64,000 bases of DNA from Styela clava (lineage: Eukaryota > Chordata > Ascidiacea > Stolidobranchia > Styelidae). Below are positions 45,572 through 58,184 of this stretch, piece by piece. The notes under the pieces are model-generated. The model made no database searches and was not told where the DNA came from. It was given only the letters and a program-made list of their open reading frames with translations. Position 1 is the first letter of the stretch. Each line of letters opens with the position of its first letter. The position numbers and the translations under genes are program-made. The DNA is taken from positions 17,308,974 through 17,372,973 of the forward strand of contig NC_135259.1 in assembly GCF_964204865.1 (NCBI RefSeq), written 5' to 3'.

Positions 45572-46620
45572 AATTTGAGAAAAATGGCGGAAAAAAATAA
45601 CATTTGGTCTTTTGATTTTTTTTTAATCATTTAAATATAAAGCCCTACGATAAAGTTTAAAAGGTAATGTGGAAAATTTTACAAGAAAGCAATAACCGTT
45701 TTGTTTGTTACTGTGAACGCTATCGGGGATAATTTATTACAACAAGAGAGTAATGCTAAAATATATAGACACGAAGATTGCGCATCGGTACCGGTACGGT
45801 AAGGCACCGCAGTTTGCTGAAATAATAGGTGGGCACTACAGAAGCATACAAGCGTCCCATATTTCATAAACAGTGTTCAAAGATATGAATAAAACAGCAC
45901 AATTTTCATTGTAATTTCGGGTCCAAAAGGATTTAGATAAAAAGTATCGTATTGTGCAAACCATGCAGCGTACGTGATTATAAAGTGCACTGTCAATAAA
46001 TTGCTTGCATAGATTGTGTTCTTTTTCATACATTGGGTACGCCGAACTATGAGGTCCAGTCGGTACCGTTACTGATTTTGAGTGTAGACAACAAGCATAA
46101 AGCACTGCCTGATTTATAAGCATATATAACGATACTTACATTTGTATGACAAATTTCATGAGATTGTAGAATCCTTGTGCGTTGACGAAATGTTACGTAG
46201 GTTTGACGTATTTTATATAATAATTATATATAATCCTTTGAAAATAAACAAATATTTTATTGTTAGACCTGAATAATGGACGCCTTTACTCTTCATAACG
46301 ATCTCTTGCAGTTCTGTATATGCAATACATATTTATACATAAACCGCATTTTGCATAATCTAACGACTACATGCGGGCTGTTCAGGAGTTGCAAAGGCAA
46401 TGCGGAATCAATTAGGGTAGAGCCTGCATTGCTAAAGCTTTGCGATATGAAAACATTGAATTCATTTTACTATTTTTCGAAAATAAATGATTTCCTCTGC
46501 GTTTTTTAGCTGTGGAAAATCAAATTACCATTTCTGTTGGATTGGTCTACATCTAATTATAATGTCCAATTCATTCTGATGCTGTACTCTCTGCAACTGA
46601 AATTTTTTTTTCATAGCCTC
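45572..46620 (-). repeat. Family A 5' flank (duplicate)
   Basis: Same as 35352-36420; extends further with CTTGAGGCTATGAA-complement sequence lost from copy 1. Confidence 0.6.
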
Positions 46621-47317
46621 AAGGTGTCAAGTCAAAGAAACACTCGCTTTCGTTGAAAATTCTAATAAATATCGACAAAAATCAAAGATAATATCACTAA
46701 CAAGAGATTGAAGTTTGCCACAGCTCATTTGAGTGAAAACTTATGTTGAAATAAACATTTTTTATGTTCTCTTGATGATTTTCACGCATCTTCGCTCTTA
46801 ACGAACCCCTGTTCAAGCAAGCGCTTCAAGTGTTAGGGACGTTTAGACTTTTTTAGTGACGTTTGGGGGTTTGCAAGCTTCTCTCTTTGCGCCAAATCAT
46901 TGTTTGGTCGACATTGTCCAAATCTCTGAGATTAAAGTTTATGTATATTGAGTGTTTCTGCCAAACAAATGTAATGTTAACTGTTATGATTTATATTTAA
47001 AATGAAACAATTTTTTCGTGGAACCTTGTTTCTCCGTGCGTTGATCAAATTTCTTATATTTCAAAGGTTTTTTTTTCTTTACATAGCCCTGGTCAATCAC
47101 CACAAGCACGAAAAATGAAATTGGATAAAAGATCCCAATGCTCCTTGATTCATTGTAGATCTCTTCCTATACTATTAAGAATCTATTTGACATTTGCCCT
47201 CATGATTCTATGTATTGCTTTTGTTAGTTTGATCTGACATAGACTTGCCACGTAATAAAGGTCTTTTTAAATATGGAGCCTAAATCAAGCCAAATCCTGG
47301 TATGACGAGGGCTGGGC
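46621..47317. other. Intergenic, duplicated block
   Basis: Includes about 330 bp absent in copy 1 that match family A upstream DNA at 16800-17040 in reverse orientation, so copy 1 suffered the deletion. No gene. Confidence 0.5.
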
Positions 47318-49337
47318 ATTTTGAATCGAATATTATGTTAGATCATCGGTTCTTGACCAGAGGACCATGGCCATACATTTTCACATGAGCCAAAAGGCCA
47401 TAAAAAAAATCGCTGGAGTTATTGATGAATTTGTATAATTTGATTGAAGTAGCAATGAATGATGATGCTTTTTTGAAACTGTGTAGAAATTTTCCATTTG
47501 ATTGAAAAAACTGGCAGTGTCTATTTTTGCGGAAAGTATTTTGGTACTCCCGAAGTATGAGAACCAAGATGGCGGACATCGAAACGTAGAATGTATACCA
47601 GGTTAGGGTTAGGCCATATTTTTTTTCCAATTTATTTTATATTAGTTCTATTACGAGTTCAGGGACTAGCCAAGCGACTCCCGTAGTTTTTGTACCTGAA
47701 ATTATGGCCATTCGAGATTCAATTCGAAAAAATATTCGATTTGGGTCTGAAATCATCAAGTATTCGACAATGCCCATGTTTATCGCGGATGAGTTTTCCG
47801 AGTATTTTAGATTTAGTTTCATTACCTTGTTGGATGCTCGGTTTCATAAACATTTTTGTCTATTCTGTTGCTTTTTTAAAGATAATAGTAATATCGCAAA
47901 ACATCAAATTCATTATTATAATGGCATAACAGTTTAACGAGAATATCGGTCGGAGACCGAAGATTTATCGATCGAGCGATAATTACCTAATTAATAACTC
48001 GCTAATTATACGACATAATTAACCTAATCTATAGGCTTCTGGTCCGAGATATGATGCATGCACATGCAAAATTTGGAGCAGATTCAAGCTCGCCTTCGTG
48101 AGATATCGCGTTCATCTAACAGACAGACAAATACCCATCAACATACTTACAGATCTTAAGATCGATAAGTAACTAGTTACTTGTATATATATGGGAGTGC
48201 ACAACATGACTTGAGATCGTAAACGCTGCGTTGCAATAATTGCACAATAGACGGAAACCATAATGAGCCAATACTTAGCAATCAGTTAAATCAGTGACAA
48301 ATTGCGGTTATTAATATCTGTTCTGTTCTGAAATATGAAAATGGACGCAATAGTTAGATGATATTAAATGGAAGTTGTTTGATTATCATATTTAAATTTA
48401 TTTACATTTCTACTGCGCTTCTTTGACTGCTAACTGCTGAACACTTGTCGAAATGTACATAACGCAATAATGCATCGATTATGATATGAACCACAACTAA
48501 AATAGTTTTGTAGAAAAATTACTCTAAGCTTCATGGTCGATAAATAGTGGAGGCTAGATTACTAGTTTGAAGCGTGTTGTATACTAGTTTAATATAGTGA
48601 GCTGAATAGCATATCGTCACGCAGACAACTAAATTGCGTAAGTCATTTTACGAAATTTTGAGAAAAACGTATAAAAAACTTTCTCATGAAATTGTCATGC
48701 CATCGAGAGTCAATAATTTCCCACGGTTTAATTTTTTAGTCGTAGCCGGATTCAAATTAATTTGTATGACGCAGGTATGTGACGTAATAATGTCGCACTA
48801 TCACTTAATGAGAAATCTGCCAAGTGCACACTTTCCTATGCTGTAGTGTCAATTCAAATTTATAAGCGCTAAGCTAGAATCTAAGGTGCAAGAATTCAAA
48901 ATTATTCTGCCGGTGTTATTTTGCCATTGTGAAGTCACAATTGTCTTGCTGTAATAATAATAATTCAATATGACGAAACAATTGCAGAATGTGCATGTCA
49001 CACAAAATCTCCTTAGGTTTCGAAATTCTTGGGTCAAAATCAGAGTTAACAGACAGGTGCGCAGCATTACCTAAAAAAAACTATTTTATATAAAAAAGGT
49101 TAAAATCGCCAAAAAAGAAAAAAGCAATTCGGTTTTCAGCCTGACGATATTACGTATATTATTTTTATTTGTCCATAGTGGGATTTATATTTTCATGTTG
49201 TGAATGTAATACGCCGGACCCATCCTTGTGCTTTTCGGTCTATAGCAGGTTTCCCAATCTGTATACTACGACACTGCTATACCTCGAATAAGCGCGGCAA
49301 AAATTCAGTGTTAATAATAAATGCTTACACTTAGGAA
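47318..49337. repeat. Duplicate of 36770-38787
   Basis: Carries the hAT MITE with nested family P element, the CTGT-type repeat at 47937-48175, and the inverted-end element at about 48613-49147. Confidence 0.8.
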
Positions 49338-49512
49338 CTCAGCCTCGATAATCCACCATCTTACGATAACCTCTATGAACTTACTGATGTAATTAGTGTT
49401 GATTCGACGCAAATGGCGGGAACCTTCCTTGAGTTCTAACAAAGATTATATATTCTGCTTATATTATATATTCTGCTTTGTCTACACCAGCAGAAATTGT
49501 TAGCGAACAAAA
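49338..49512 (+). pseudogene. Family B tail relic (duplicate)
   Basis: Same relic as 38788-38962, with the NPPSYDNL remnant followed by frameshift and stops. Confidence 0.8.
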
Positions 49513-51933
49513 GATCGCCTCTTATTGATCCTTACTTAAAACTAAATATAATTTTTGGGAGCGAGACTTTAAACTTCCATTTTTAATCAATTTCAAGTCA
49601 CGTATTTCAAACTATATATAACGCCCAGGCTTAAAAAGTAGCACGTTTATTCGGAAAACTCTTAATTATGAAGAGTATCTGCTTATAGTTTCAGAACTAT
49701 ACTATAAAATATCTTTATATAGACGTGTTAATATAAGTATGTCGAAATGCATGTAGGTGTCTATGACCACCTGTAACTGGGTCCGAAGACCAATATATGT
49801 GTTGTCGCAATATTAAACAATAGATCAGTATACAAATTACGATGCCACTTTGGTATGCGATCTCACTTGCGTAACGTTTAATTTCACGAAGACATTTTTA
49901 TAGAATCCAAACCCTAACCAAAATCACCGAGATCACACAATCGCATACCAAAGTAGCACCTATATAGTATTCGCTTTTTGTGAGGCAATAGCGTCTAAAA
50001 TAAAGCGCTAAAAATTGATATTACGCATACATTTTCGACAGTGTCATTAAAAATATACTTTTGGCGTTCAAAATTTAGAATGAGTATATACTAGGTTTCT
50101 TGTGTCAAGAACTTGCCATTTGCAATTTTATAAGGCCTACCAAAAAGCGTGCGCGTGGGACAAAGTTTGGGAAACTCTTGTATAGTACCCTTGACTAATA
50201 CTGCTTTGAGTGTAGGCAACAAAGCGTAAAGCAGTGTCTGACCATATATTAGGCACACTGGATTATAATGTACACGATCGATTTTGAGAAAAGTGATTTT
50301 GAAGTGTGGTGAGTAAAATACGGAATATACCCAAACATCCATCAACAAAACCACAATTTAGCGAATCAATCCATATGTACACTACGTATCTATAATTATG
50401 GTTCTTGACAATGCGGCGAAAATACACGATAAATGCATTATTGGGAATCCAACCTATTCCATTCAAAACAGATAAAACGATACTTACATTTGTATGGCAT
50501 ATTTCATGAGATTGTAGACCCCTTGTACGTTGGCGAAATGTTACGTAGGTTTGACGGATTTTCTATATAATATTATGATCTTTTGAAACAAACAAATAAC
50601 TATTGTTAGACCTGAGTAATGGATGCCTTTACTCTTCATAACGATATATTGCAGTTTTGTCTATGCAATGTCTATCTATAAACTAAAATCGTTTTTTTGT
50701 ATAATTTCATGACCTCACGCGAGCTGTACAGAGCAAAGGCAATGCGCAATCTATAAAAGCCTAGCCTATTTCTCCACAGCTTGAAAAAAACAGCAAATTC
50801 GTTTCCTATTTTCCAAAAATTACTGATGGCTGTTACTCCTCTGCGTGGTTTAGTTGTGTGAAATCAATTTCTTATTTCTGCTAGATCGGTCTACATATAA
50901 TTATAATGTCCAATTCATCCTGATGCTGTCTGCAACTGAAAGTTTTGTTTCATAGCCTCAAGGTGTCAAGTCAAAGAAATACACTTTTACTGGTAAAAAT
51001 ACTGGTAAAACTAGAGATAAGATCTTTCACAAGAGATTGAAGATTGCCAAAGTTAGTTCGAGTGAAATCTTTGTTGAAATAAACATTTTATAAATATTCC
51101 TATTGATTTTTCTCGCTTCGTTGGTCATTCACGATTAAGGGGAGATTTAAGGGTTTGTAGGGAATTTGCCAGTTTCTCTCTTTGTGCTAAATCATTATCA
51201 GCATCACTTAAACAAATTTTATTGTGTTGTGGCACATCAGTGAGGTCTAAATGTTGATGAGGCACACATGAAATAAAGAACAATTTCACGCTATGTTCAT
51301 GTCCCGAACGACGAAAAAACTGAGTGAGAGGGATTCACAATATACGTTTAACTTCTGCCCACTGCCCTAAACTGTTATTTAACACGCTTCGAACTATAGT
51401 AATCTACTCTCGCCTATATCTAACGCCCATGCAAAGTACAGCAATAGTATATCACCAAATCGCAAATAATTTCATAATTATACTTCACAATAAATAATCG
51501 AGCTTTTTAGCAGCAGACAATAATCTAACAATTTACGGTAATCAAAATACCTCGAGGCTTTGTCTCAATATCGAAGAAAAAACGGCTAAAAACTCATTTA
51601 GTTGTGGTTCAAATCAGAGTCGATATATTGCGTTCGACATTTTAACTAGTGTTTATCAGTTAGCAGTCAAAGAAGCGCAGTAGAAATGTAAATAAATTTA
51701 AATACGATGATAAAACAACGTTCATTTAATATCATCAAGCTATTGCGTCCATTTTTATATTTCAGAACTTTCTTCTAAACGCAAGTGGCATTGGCCACGC
51801 AATGAAAGTCGATAGATTATAATATTTTTGGCTGTCTTAGTTGTTTAATAATATATATTACCTACGTTACATCTGAAATTAATGGTGTAATGTCAGTATA
51901 GCATAAAATCCTTAAGAATTCTGCTGATTACCG
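49513..51933. repeat. Duplicate of 38963-41394
   Basis: A/B spacer, family A 5'-flank relic on the minus strand (50095-51110) and family B 5' flank (51110-51933). Confidence 0.75.
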
Positions 51934-54135
51934 ATGCCAACGATTGGTGGACCCGGCGGAATTCATGATACGCATACGAGGCAACAAGCGGACTGGAGTC
52001 GGCAAGGTATGCTTATAAAAATATCTAGTTTGTTCGTGTTCAGAACTGCTTTGTAATTAATTATTATAATTTAAACTTGATCGAAGTTTTTTTCTTAACA
52101 AAAATATCAAACCTGTATCCAGTGGTGAGCTGTAGCCGGAACGGCGTTCCGGTTGTTGGACATTTCACTGCATTTGCGTTTCTGTTGTTGAAATAAAATT
52201 GTGGTACAAAAAGTCTAGTTTCTCTGGTAAACTTAGTTATTAATTTATGTTTTGTTAAATCATAATTCGTAATCTTTTTACGTCACATCACGCAAATAAG
52301 TAGTACAGCAGTAAGGTGTAATAGATGTTTCGCCGACCTTTGACCACATGAAAATTCATTCAATACCTTTCTAATAGTAAGATTTGTATTGAATTGCTAT
52401 GAATACTCTTATAATTTTACACAAACATATTTCATATTATAATTTCTTCGCAGTTCATTGCAGTTCTTTGAAAGTCCGCGTCGTGTTGTGAATATATTAC
52501 AGTTTTGCGAATTAGGTGCGTTCCGGTTGTAACGATTTTTTCAGCTCATCACTGCCTGTATCTACCTACTGCTTGATACTAGGTAGCGAATTGTCGAGTG
52601 AGTCATCGGTGCTGATTCGTTCAGTTGTGATTTCAGAAATTAAACCTGTTCTTGCAATAGGGTAATCCACTGACTCCGGAGATCGTTTCATTTAGATTCA
52701 ACAATTGGATCTCCTTGGAGACCCTTATTGTCAGTAGGCCTTTAAGTCCGTCTGTCTGAGACAGTTCTGAATGAAATTTCTCAAGTGGGTTATCCTATCA
52801 CCCTAGTATTGTGCGTTGCAGTGAAAATTCGAAATAGTGTTTTGTTCCATGGCAGCAGCAAAAATGCGCGTCGATTGTTGGAAAATTTCGAATTTACTCT
52901 TATGTTTTGCCAATTCATAGTAAACGTGGACGAAAATTAAAATTCCGGGAACGCTACCCCTTGCGGAATAAACTACTCTTTCGAAAAAGTCCTTCATCAT
53001 CTCGATACGCCATAAATTGGAAAAGTCTTAGGGTTTTCAGTGAAAATTATTTCATTTGTTACTCCAGTATACTATATCACTCACTCGAGAACGTCAACGT
53101 AACGCGCAGTGCTCAAAATGTACTGGCAAATTCGGCGACCCGCTCACTTAATAACGCTGCCGTGCTAGATGCGCAAGTTTCTATGAATGGTAACCGGTCG
53201 CCTGAGTGAGGACCTCAACTATCAGCGGACATCCTGGGATGGATGGATGTATGTCACTGAAAGTTTATTTTTCATTTCAGGTGAATGCGATACAAAAGAA
53301 ACATTTTGCATCTTGTGTGGGTTTCTCCATTTATACGGTGTTTATTTTTCTGCCAACTATGATTTGCGGTTTTAACGTGGGAACTATTATTTTCCCCCTT
53401 TGGAACTTGTTTATATTGTTAATAGGAGTTTTTTGCGCCATTGGTCGTAACATTCATGATAAATGTGCGCAAAAAACCCAAAGTCGAAAATTAAACAGAG
53501 TATTGGCACAATTACAAGCAAACGGAATTCAAACCAATGCATCTCCTACTGCTGCTCGATTCTACATACGTGCTATCTCATATCCTCCCCGGCGCTTTCA
53601 TACAGGTCCCGGGTCTTTAGAAGTGAATCCGAGGATTTTTAAAATAAATGCTATAAGTTCGGAATCAACACAAGAAAATGAACATATAAAATCGAATAAT
53701 GTAATTACTCGGTTTGCCGAACCTAAACCAAGCGAAGCTGATGGAAATCATTCAGACGAAAAAGTGATTAGAAAATGGAATAGTATTTGTACAAAAGATG
53801 ATCCTTCTTCGTCAAGAAGTTCAAGCAGAAATTCATGTAGCACTGATAGTAACCGTCGTTCATTGAGAAGCTCTATCGAATCAATTACATCGAATCTCAG
53901 CCCCAATTATCCACCTTCATACGACAACCTTGAACTTACTGATGTCGTGTGTGCTGATTCAGAAAAGTCGTTCATCACATTTCAACACAAATGGCTGGAA
54001 CCTTCCTTGAGTTCTAACGAAGATATATACACTGCCCCGTTTACACCAGCAGAAATTGTCAGCGAACAGGAACAAAGCATCACCCCTGATACTAATGAGT
54101 CAAGTCCACCTCCGTACTCATCCTTAGCAAACTGA
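51934..54135 (+). CDS. Family B membrane protein with PPxY tail (53-kb copy)
   Basis: Exon 1 51934-52006 matches the other family B first exons in length (73 nt) and phase 1. Exon 2 starts after an acceptor at 53281 and is open to 54135: two hydrophobic segments (FSIYTVFIFLPTMICGFNV, LWNLFILLIGVFCAIG), basic RKLNR, a Ser-rich tail, YPPSYDNLELTD, and SSPPPYSSLAN at the end. Joining the two exons directly gives the wrong frame and a stop at 53373-53375. Relative to the 58-kb copy, two bases are missing near the start of exon 2. An in-frame ATG at 53239, within what would be intron, allows a 298-residue protein without exon 1. So the gene either uses a different first exon or start, or is recently broken. 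The tail lacks about 23 residues present in the 58-kb copy. Confidence 0.5.
52120..52554. mobile_element. hAT-type MITE in family B intron (duplicate)
   Basis: Same ends and the same flanking CCTGTATC (52112-52119, 52555-52562) as 41581-42016, so it was present before the 10.5 kb duplication. Confidence 0.9.
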
Positions 54136-54227
54136 AAATAACAGAAAACGAAAAAATACTTATTGATCAGACAACAATTTTTTTAAAGAAACTTTTAAAT
54201 ACTTGTTTTCAGTATGTAAATACTAAG

Positions 54228-54799
54228 ACCGAAATGTTAATCGCTCAATACATGTATAAAAGTATATGTATGGTTATATGGATAATGTCTACAAGCAAAG
54301 AAAAACTGCATGAGAATAAATTGTACTAACGAAAGTCAAAAGGGAACGTTTTGCCCATGGCAGGTATAGCGATTTCATATCACGAAAGCATTGCAGTATA
54401 AATAAGAAATCAAATTCATGGCGCATACATGTTGGGTTCATAATTCAACAAATCAAGTCATATGAATCTGATAACAACCAGAAAAGGCAGTCAGACTGGA
54501 TATATATCTGAATGGGACCAAGTTATGAGAAAGCTTGTTTTCTTCTGTATTTCAATCACAATTGTGTTTTTAGCTGCAAGTGAATGAAGCAGAAATTTGG
54601 TTTTTAATTTACAAAAAAGCAAACAATTTAAATGAACATTCAGTTAAAACGCCCGAGGGTGTACATAGACTTGAACAAATACCACAATTCTCGTTTTAAT
54701 ATGATCAATATGTAGATTACCAAACGAGTGTACTGCATTGTTGATTTCATATGGTGAAACTCCGCTCTCGATCTCGTTGTACAAGAAATGAAGTCTGTG
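54228..54799. other. 3' flank of family B, unique side
   Basis: Similar to the flank of the 58-kb copy (59555-59650 and 60000-60180): ATGTTAATCGCTCAATACATG and CCAAACGAGTGTACTGCATTG. No exon. Confidence 0.5.
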
Positions 54800-55013
54800 A
54801 GGTGCTTCCAAGATGGCGGACATCGCCGCGTAGTATGGGTAACAGGTTAGGCCAAATTTTATTCCAATTCTCCTTATTTTAGTCCTAATATGTTCGAAGA
54901 CTAGCCAAGTTCCTCCTGTAGTATTTGTACCTAAAATTATGACCTAACCCTAACCTGGTACACATATTACATTCCGATGTCCGCCATCTTGGTTCGCATA
55001 CTACAGGAGTACC
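54800..55013. mobile_element. Family P MITE
   Basis: CCAAGATGGCGGACATCG left arm; ATGTCCGCCATCTTGGTTC right arm ending CTACAGGAGTACC. Confidence 0.75.
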
Positions 55014-55032
55014 GTCTGTGATATGCGCGCTT

Positions 55033-55266
55033 TGGTATTGCCGAAGTATGTGAAACAAAATGGCGGACGACGGAACGTAGTATGTGTACCATATTGTGGT
55101 TATGCCATAATTTCAAGTACAAATACTACGGAATACGGATGTCACTTGTCTGTTCCCCGAACTCGTAATAGAACTAAAATAAGAAAAATTGTAAAAAAAA
55201 ATTATGGCCTAACCCTAACCTGGTTTCGGTGTCCGCCATTTTGGTACACATACTTCAAACCGTACC
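55033..55266. mobile_element. Family P MITE, adjacent second copy
   Basis: GGTATTGCCGAAGTATGTG, AAAATGGCGGACGACGG, centre CTCGTAATAGAACTAA, right arm TGTCCGCCATTTTGGTAC. It lies only about 20 bp from the previous one. Confidence 0.75.
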
Positions 55267-56170
55267 CATATATTTGAGCATAGCTCTTCTGTTAGTTATA
55301 AAGAGCAAAATATATTCAGCATCAACAATATAATTTGTGAGGGGGCTGATGGACACATGTGGAATAGTCATGATTATGAAGTTAACAAGGTCCGAAAATT
55401 TTGTTGTTTTCATGTCTCTTTGTGCATGTCGTATTGTCGTCCTATTTATTAGACGCTAAACCTAAATTTAACTATTTTTACTGAATTTTATTCCAATGGG
55501 TATACCATGGGATGGGGTGGGACAGACATAATTTCTATGAGATGGGATGGAAATGTGACAGACAAATATGTCACATGGACAAGCCTGGTAATCTACTCTC
55601 GCTTATATCTATAGCCTATGCAAAGAACAACAATATTATTTCACCAAATGTCAAATAATTTATAATTATACCTCACAATAAATAATCACGATTTTCAGCG
55701 TCAGACCAAAAAACATTTTCAGATGACCGCCATCTTGGTTCACATACTACGGGAGCGTCATTTATTGTTAGACCTGATTAATGGACGTAATTTATAAAGA
55801 TCTATTGCAGTTTTGTCTATGCAATGCATATCTATGTATATAATTCGTATTTTGCATAGTTCCATGACATCACTTGGACTGTACAGGAGTTGCAAAGGCG
55901 ATGCGGAATCTAAAAAAGTATCGCCCGCTTTTCCAACGACTTGTCCAAGACAAAAACAGTAAATTCATTTTACTTTTTTTTTTAAATAACTGATGGCTGT
56001 TACTCCTCTGCGTGGTTTAGCTGTGGGAAATCATTTTGTTATTTTTGCTAGATCGGTCTACGACTAACTATAAGGTTCAATTTATTCTGATGCTGTACTG
56101 TCTGCAACTGAAAGTTTTGTTTCATAGCCTCAAGGTGTCAAGTCAAAGAAATACACGCTTACGTTGAGAA
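55267..56170. other. Intergenic with family A 5'-flank relic (minus)
   Basis: 55725-55752 is a family P fragment (CGCCATCTTGGTTCACATAC). From about 55760 the sequence matches family A upstream DNA on the minus strand, with no coding region to its left. Confidence 0.5.
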
Positions 56171-56197
56171 GCTTATATGTATCAGCAAAAATAATAG

Positions 56198-56504
56198 ACG
56201 AGAATATCGGACAGAGACCGAAGACTTATCGATCGAAAGTTAGGGGATCCCCAAAACAGCGCTCTTACTCCATAGTGACACCTTGTGCCCCATCACTAAT
56301 TAATTGATAACTCGCTAATTATACGACATAATTCGCCCAAAATCAATAGGCTTCTGGTCCGAGATAAGATAAATGCACATGCAAAATCTGGAGCAGATTT
56401 AATCTCGCTTACGTGAGATATCGCGTGCACCTAACAGAAAAACAAACAGACAGACAAATATATATCAACATACTTACCGATTAAAATCGATAAGTAATAA
56501 GATA
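56198..56504 (-). repeat. Dispersed CTGT-type repeat
   Basis: Near full-length single copy of the inverted-repeat arm unit. Confidence 0.75.
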
Positions 56505-58184
56505 TTTAACAAGAGATTGAATTTAACCACGGTTCGTTCGAGTGAAAACTTTGTTAAAATAAACATTTCATAAATATTCTCATTGATTTTTCTCGTTTCG
56601 TTTGTCCTTCAAGATTTAGGGGAGGGTTTGTAGGGAGATTGCCAGTTTCTCTCTTTGCGCTAAATCATTATCATCATCACTAAAACAAATTTTCTAATTT
56701 AATTTTTTTTAATTTTTACTTCAGAATTACTGGGGTCCGGACATTTCAGAAAATTTATTTTATTAAATAAACGAAACTTCAAATGCATTATTAGTTAAAT
56801 ACAAGAGCAATGAATGGCTCACAAATACGGATACACATGTCGCACATCGGTACCAGTATACTGGTTGGATGTTTCCCCGTCACTTCGTTCGCTCGGACAG
56901 ATATTCAAGCATGGCTGTAAACCAGCCTCGTTTTTTGTGGCCTCGCGTGTTATTTCTGAAAATTAGTTGTAAATGAAGTATTGTAGCTGTCATCATGTCT
57001 TCCTAAAAAGCTTTAGCTTAGTTACAATACTAAAAAATGAGTCCCGGGAAAGCTGCGATAGACTATGCTTAATTGGGTGTGTAAGCGGCATGTGGTTGTA
57101 TATTTTATAAAAATAATGTGAATCAATTTGTAAATGTCAACTTTCTGAAACACTCGCATTCATAATTTTGCAGTAGTAAAATATAGGGAGAAATTTCCTA
57201 GGGTCAAAGGTTGGGGATACATCCTAAGGATCTTTTCATCCAGTATATGTAAATAGTATAAAAATCATCTGAAACTATAGTATAAAACGATGTAATCTTA
57301 CGTCGACCCTGTACAAAGCTAAGCAAAACGCTCAAATAAGGCATGGCTGAATGCAAGTGACACTGAACACAAGAGACACCATGATACGGAAAATGAAGTT
57401 TATTTTCTCATATGCAAAGTTAATCCCCAAAAATGGTTATTTCAGCAATGACTCACAGAATAACAATAGCAGACGCGGTCCAAATGCAATGGTCGATAGG
57501 TCCGAATTCGGACCGCCAGTTGAGTAGCCCTGCCCTAGCATACAGTTTGGGGAAAGCGTGGTTCAGAGCGAATAGCATAATGAAAGGGTCCGACGTATCC
57601 CTTCACAACATAAAAATAATATACAAATCCCACTATGGACAAATAAAAATAACATACGTAATATTCTATTCTGCCCACTGCGTTGAACTGTGATTTAACA
57701 CGCTACGAAATAGTAATCTACTATCGTCTATATATAACGCCCATGCAAAGAACAGTGATATTATATCACCAAATCGCAAATAACTTGTAATTATACCTCA
57801 CAATAAATAATCGCGCTTTTTAGCAGCAGACCATAATCTTAAAATTCAATCAAAATACCTCGAGGCTTTGTCTCGATATCGACGCAAGAAACGAATAGAA
57901 AATTATTTTAGTTGTGGTTCATATCATAATCGATGTATTGCGTTATCGACATTTTAACCAGTGTTTAGCAGTTAGCAGTCAAAGAAGCGCAGTAGGAATG
58001 TAAATAAATTTAAATATGATGATAAACTTACTTCTAAATGAAAGTAATAAGTTGATACATTTAATAATTTTTGGCTGTCTTAGTTGTTCAATATTGTATA
58101 TTACTTACGTTACATTTGATAATAATGGTGCAATTTCAATAATGTGTCAGTAGCATAAAATCATAATTCTGCTGAGGAATACCG
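56505..58184. other. Intergenic, family B 5' flank at the right end
   Basis: 56510-56680 matches 40490-40660 (A/B spacer). 57440-57560 (TTCGGACCGCCAGTTGAG) looks like a hAT end. 57660-58184 is the family B 5' flank. The 86-codon frame at 57433 runs through the repeat and is rejected. Confidence 0.45.

Larger units (their letters stand above)
43710..54227. repeat. 10.5 kb tandem duplication, copy 2
   Basis: Begins at the junction where the 3' flank of the 43-kb family B copy runs straight into the internal MITE sequence (AAG then CCATATTTTTTCAACG). It ends at 54227, after which the flank continues as in the undisturbed 58-kb copy (ACCGAAATGTTAATCGCTC). Confidence 0.9.

Noticed and set aside
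57433-57693. 86-codon frame
   Set aside because: Runs through a transposon end and the conserved A/B flank; no counterpart frame in related copies.
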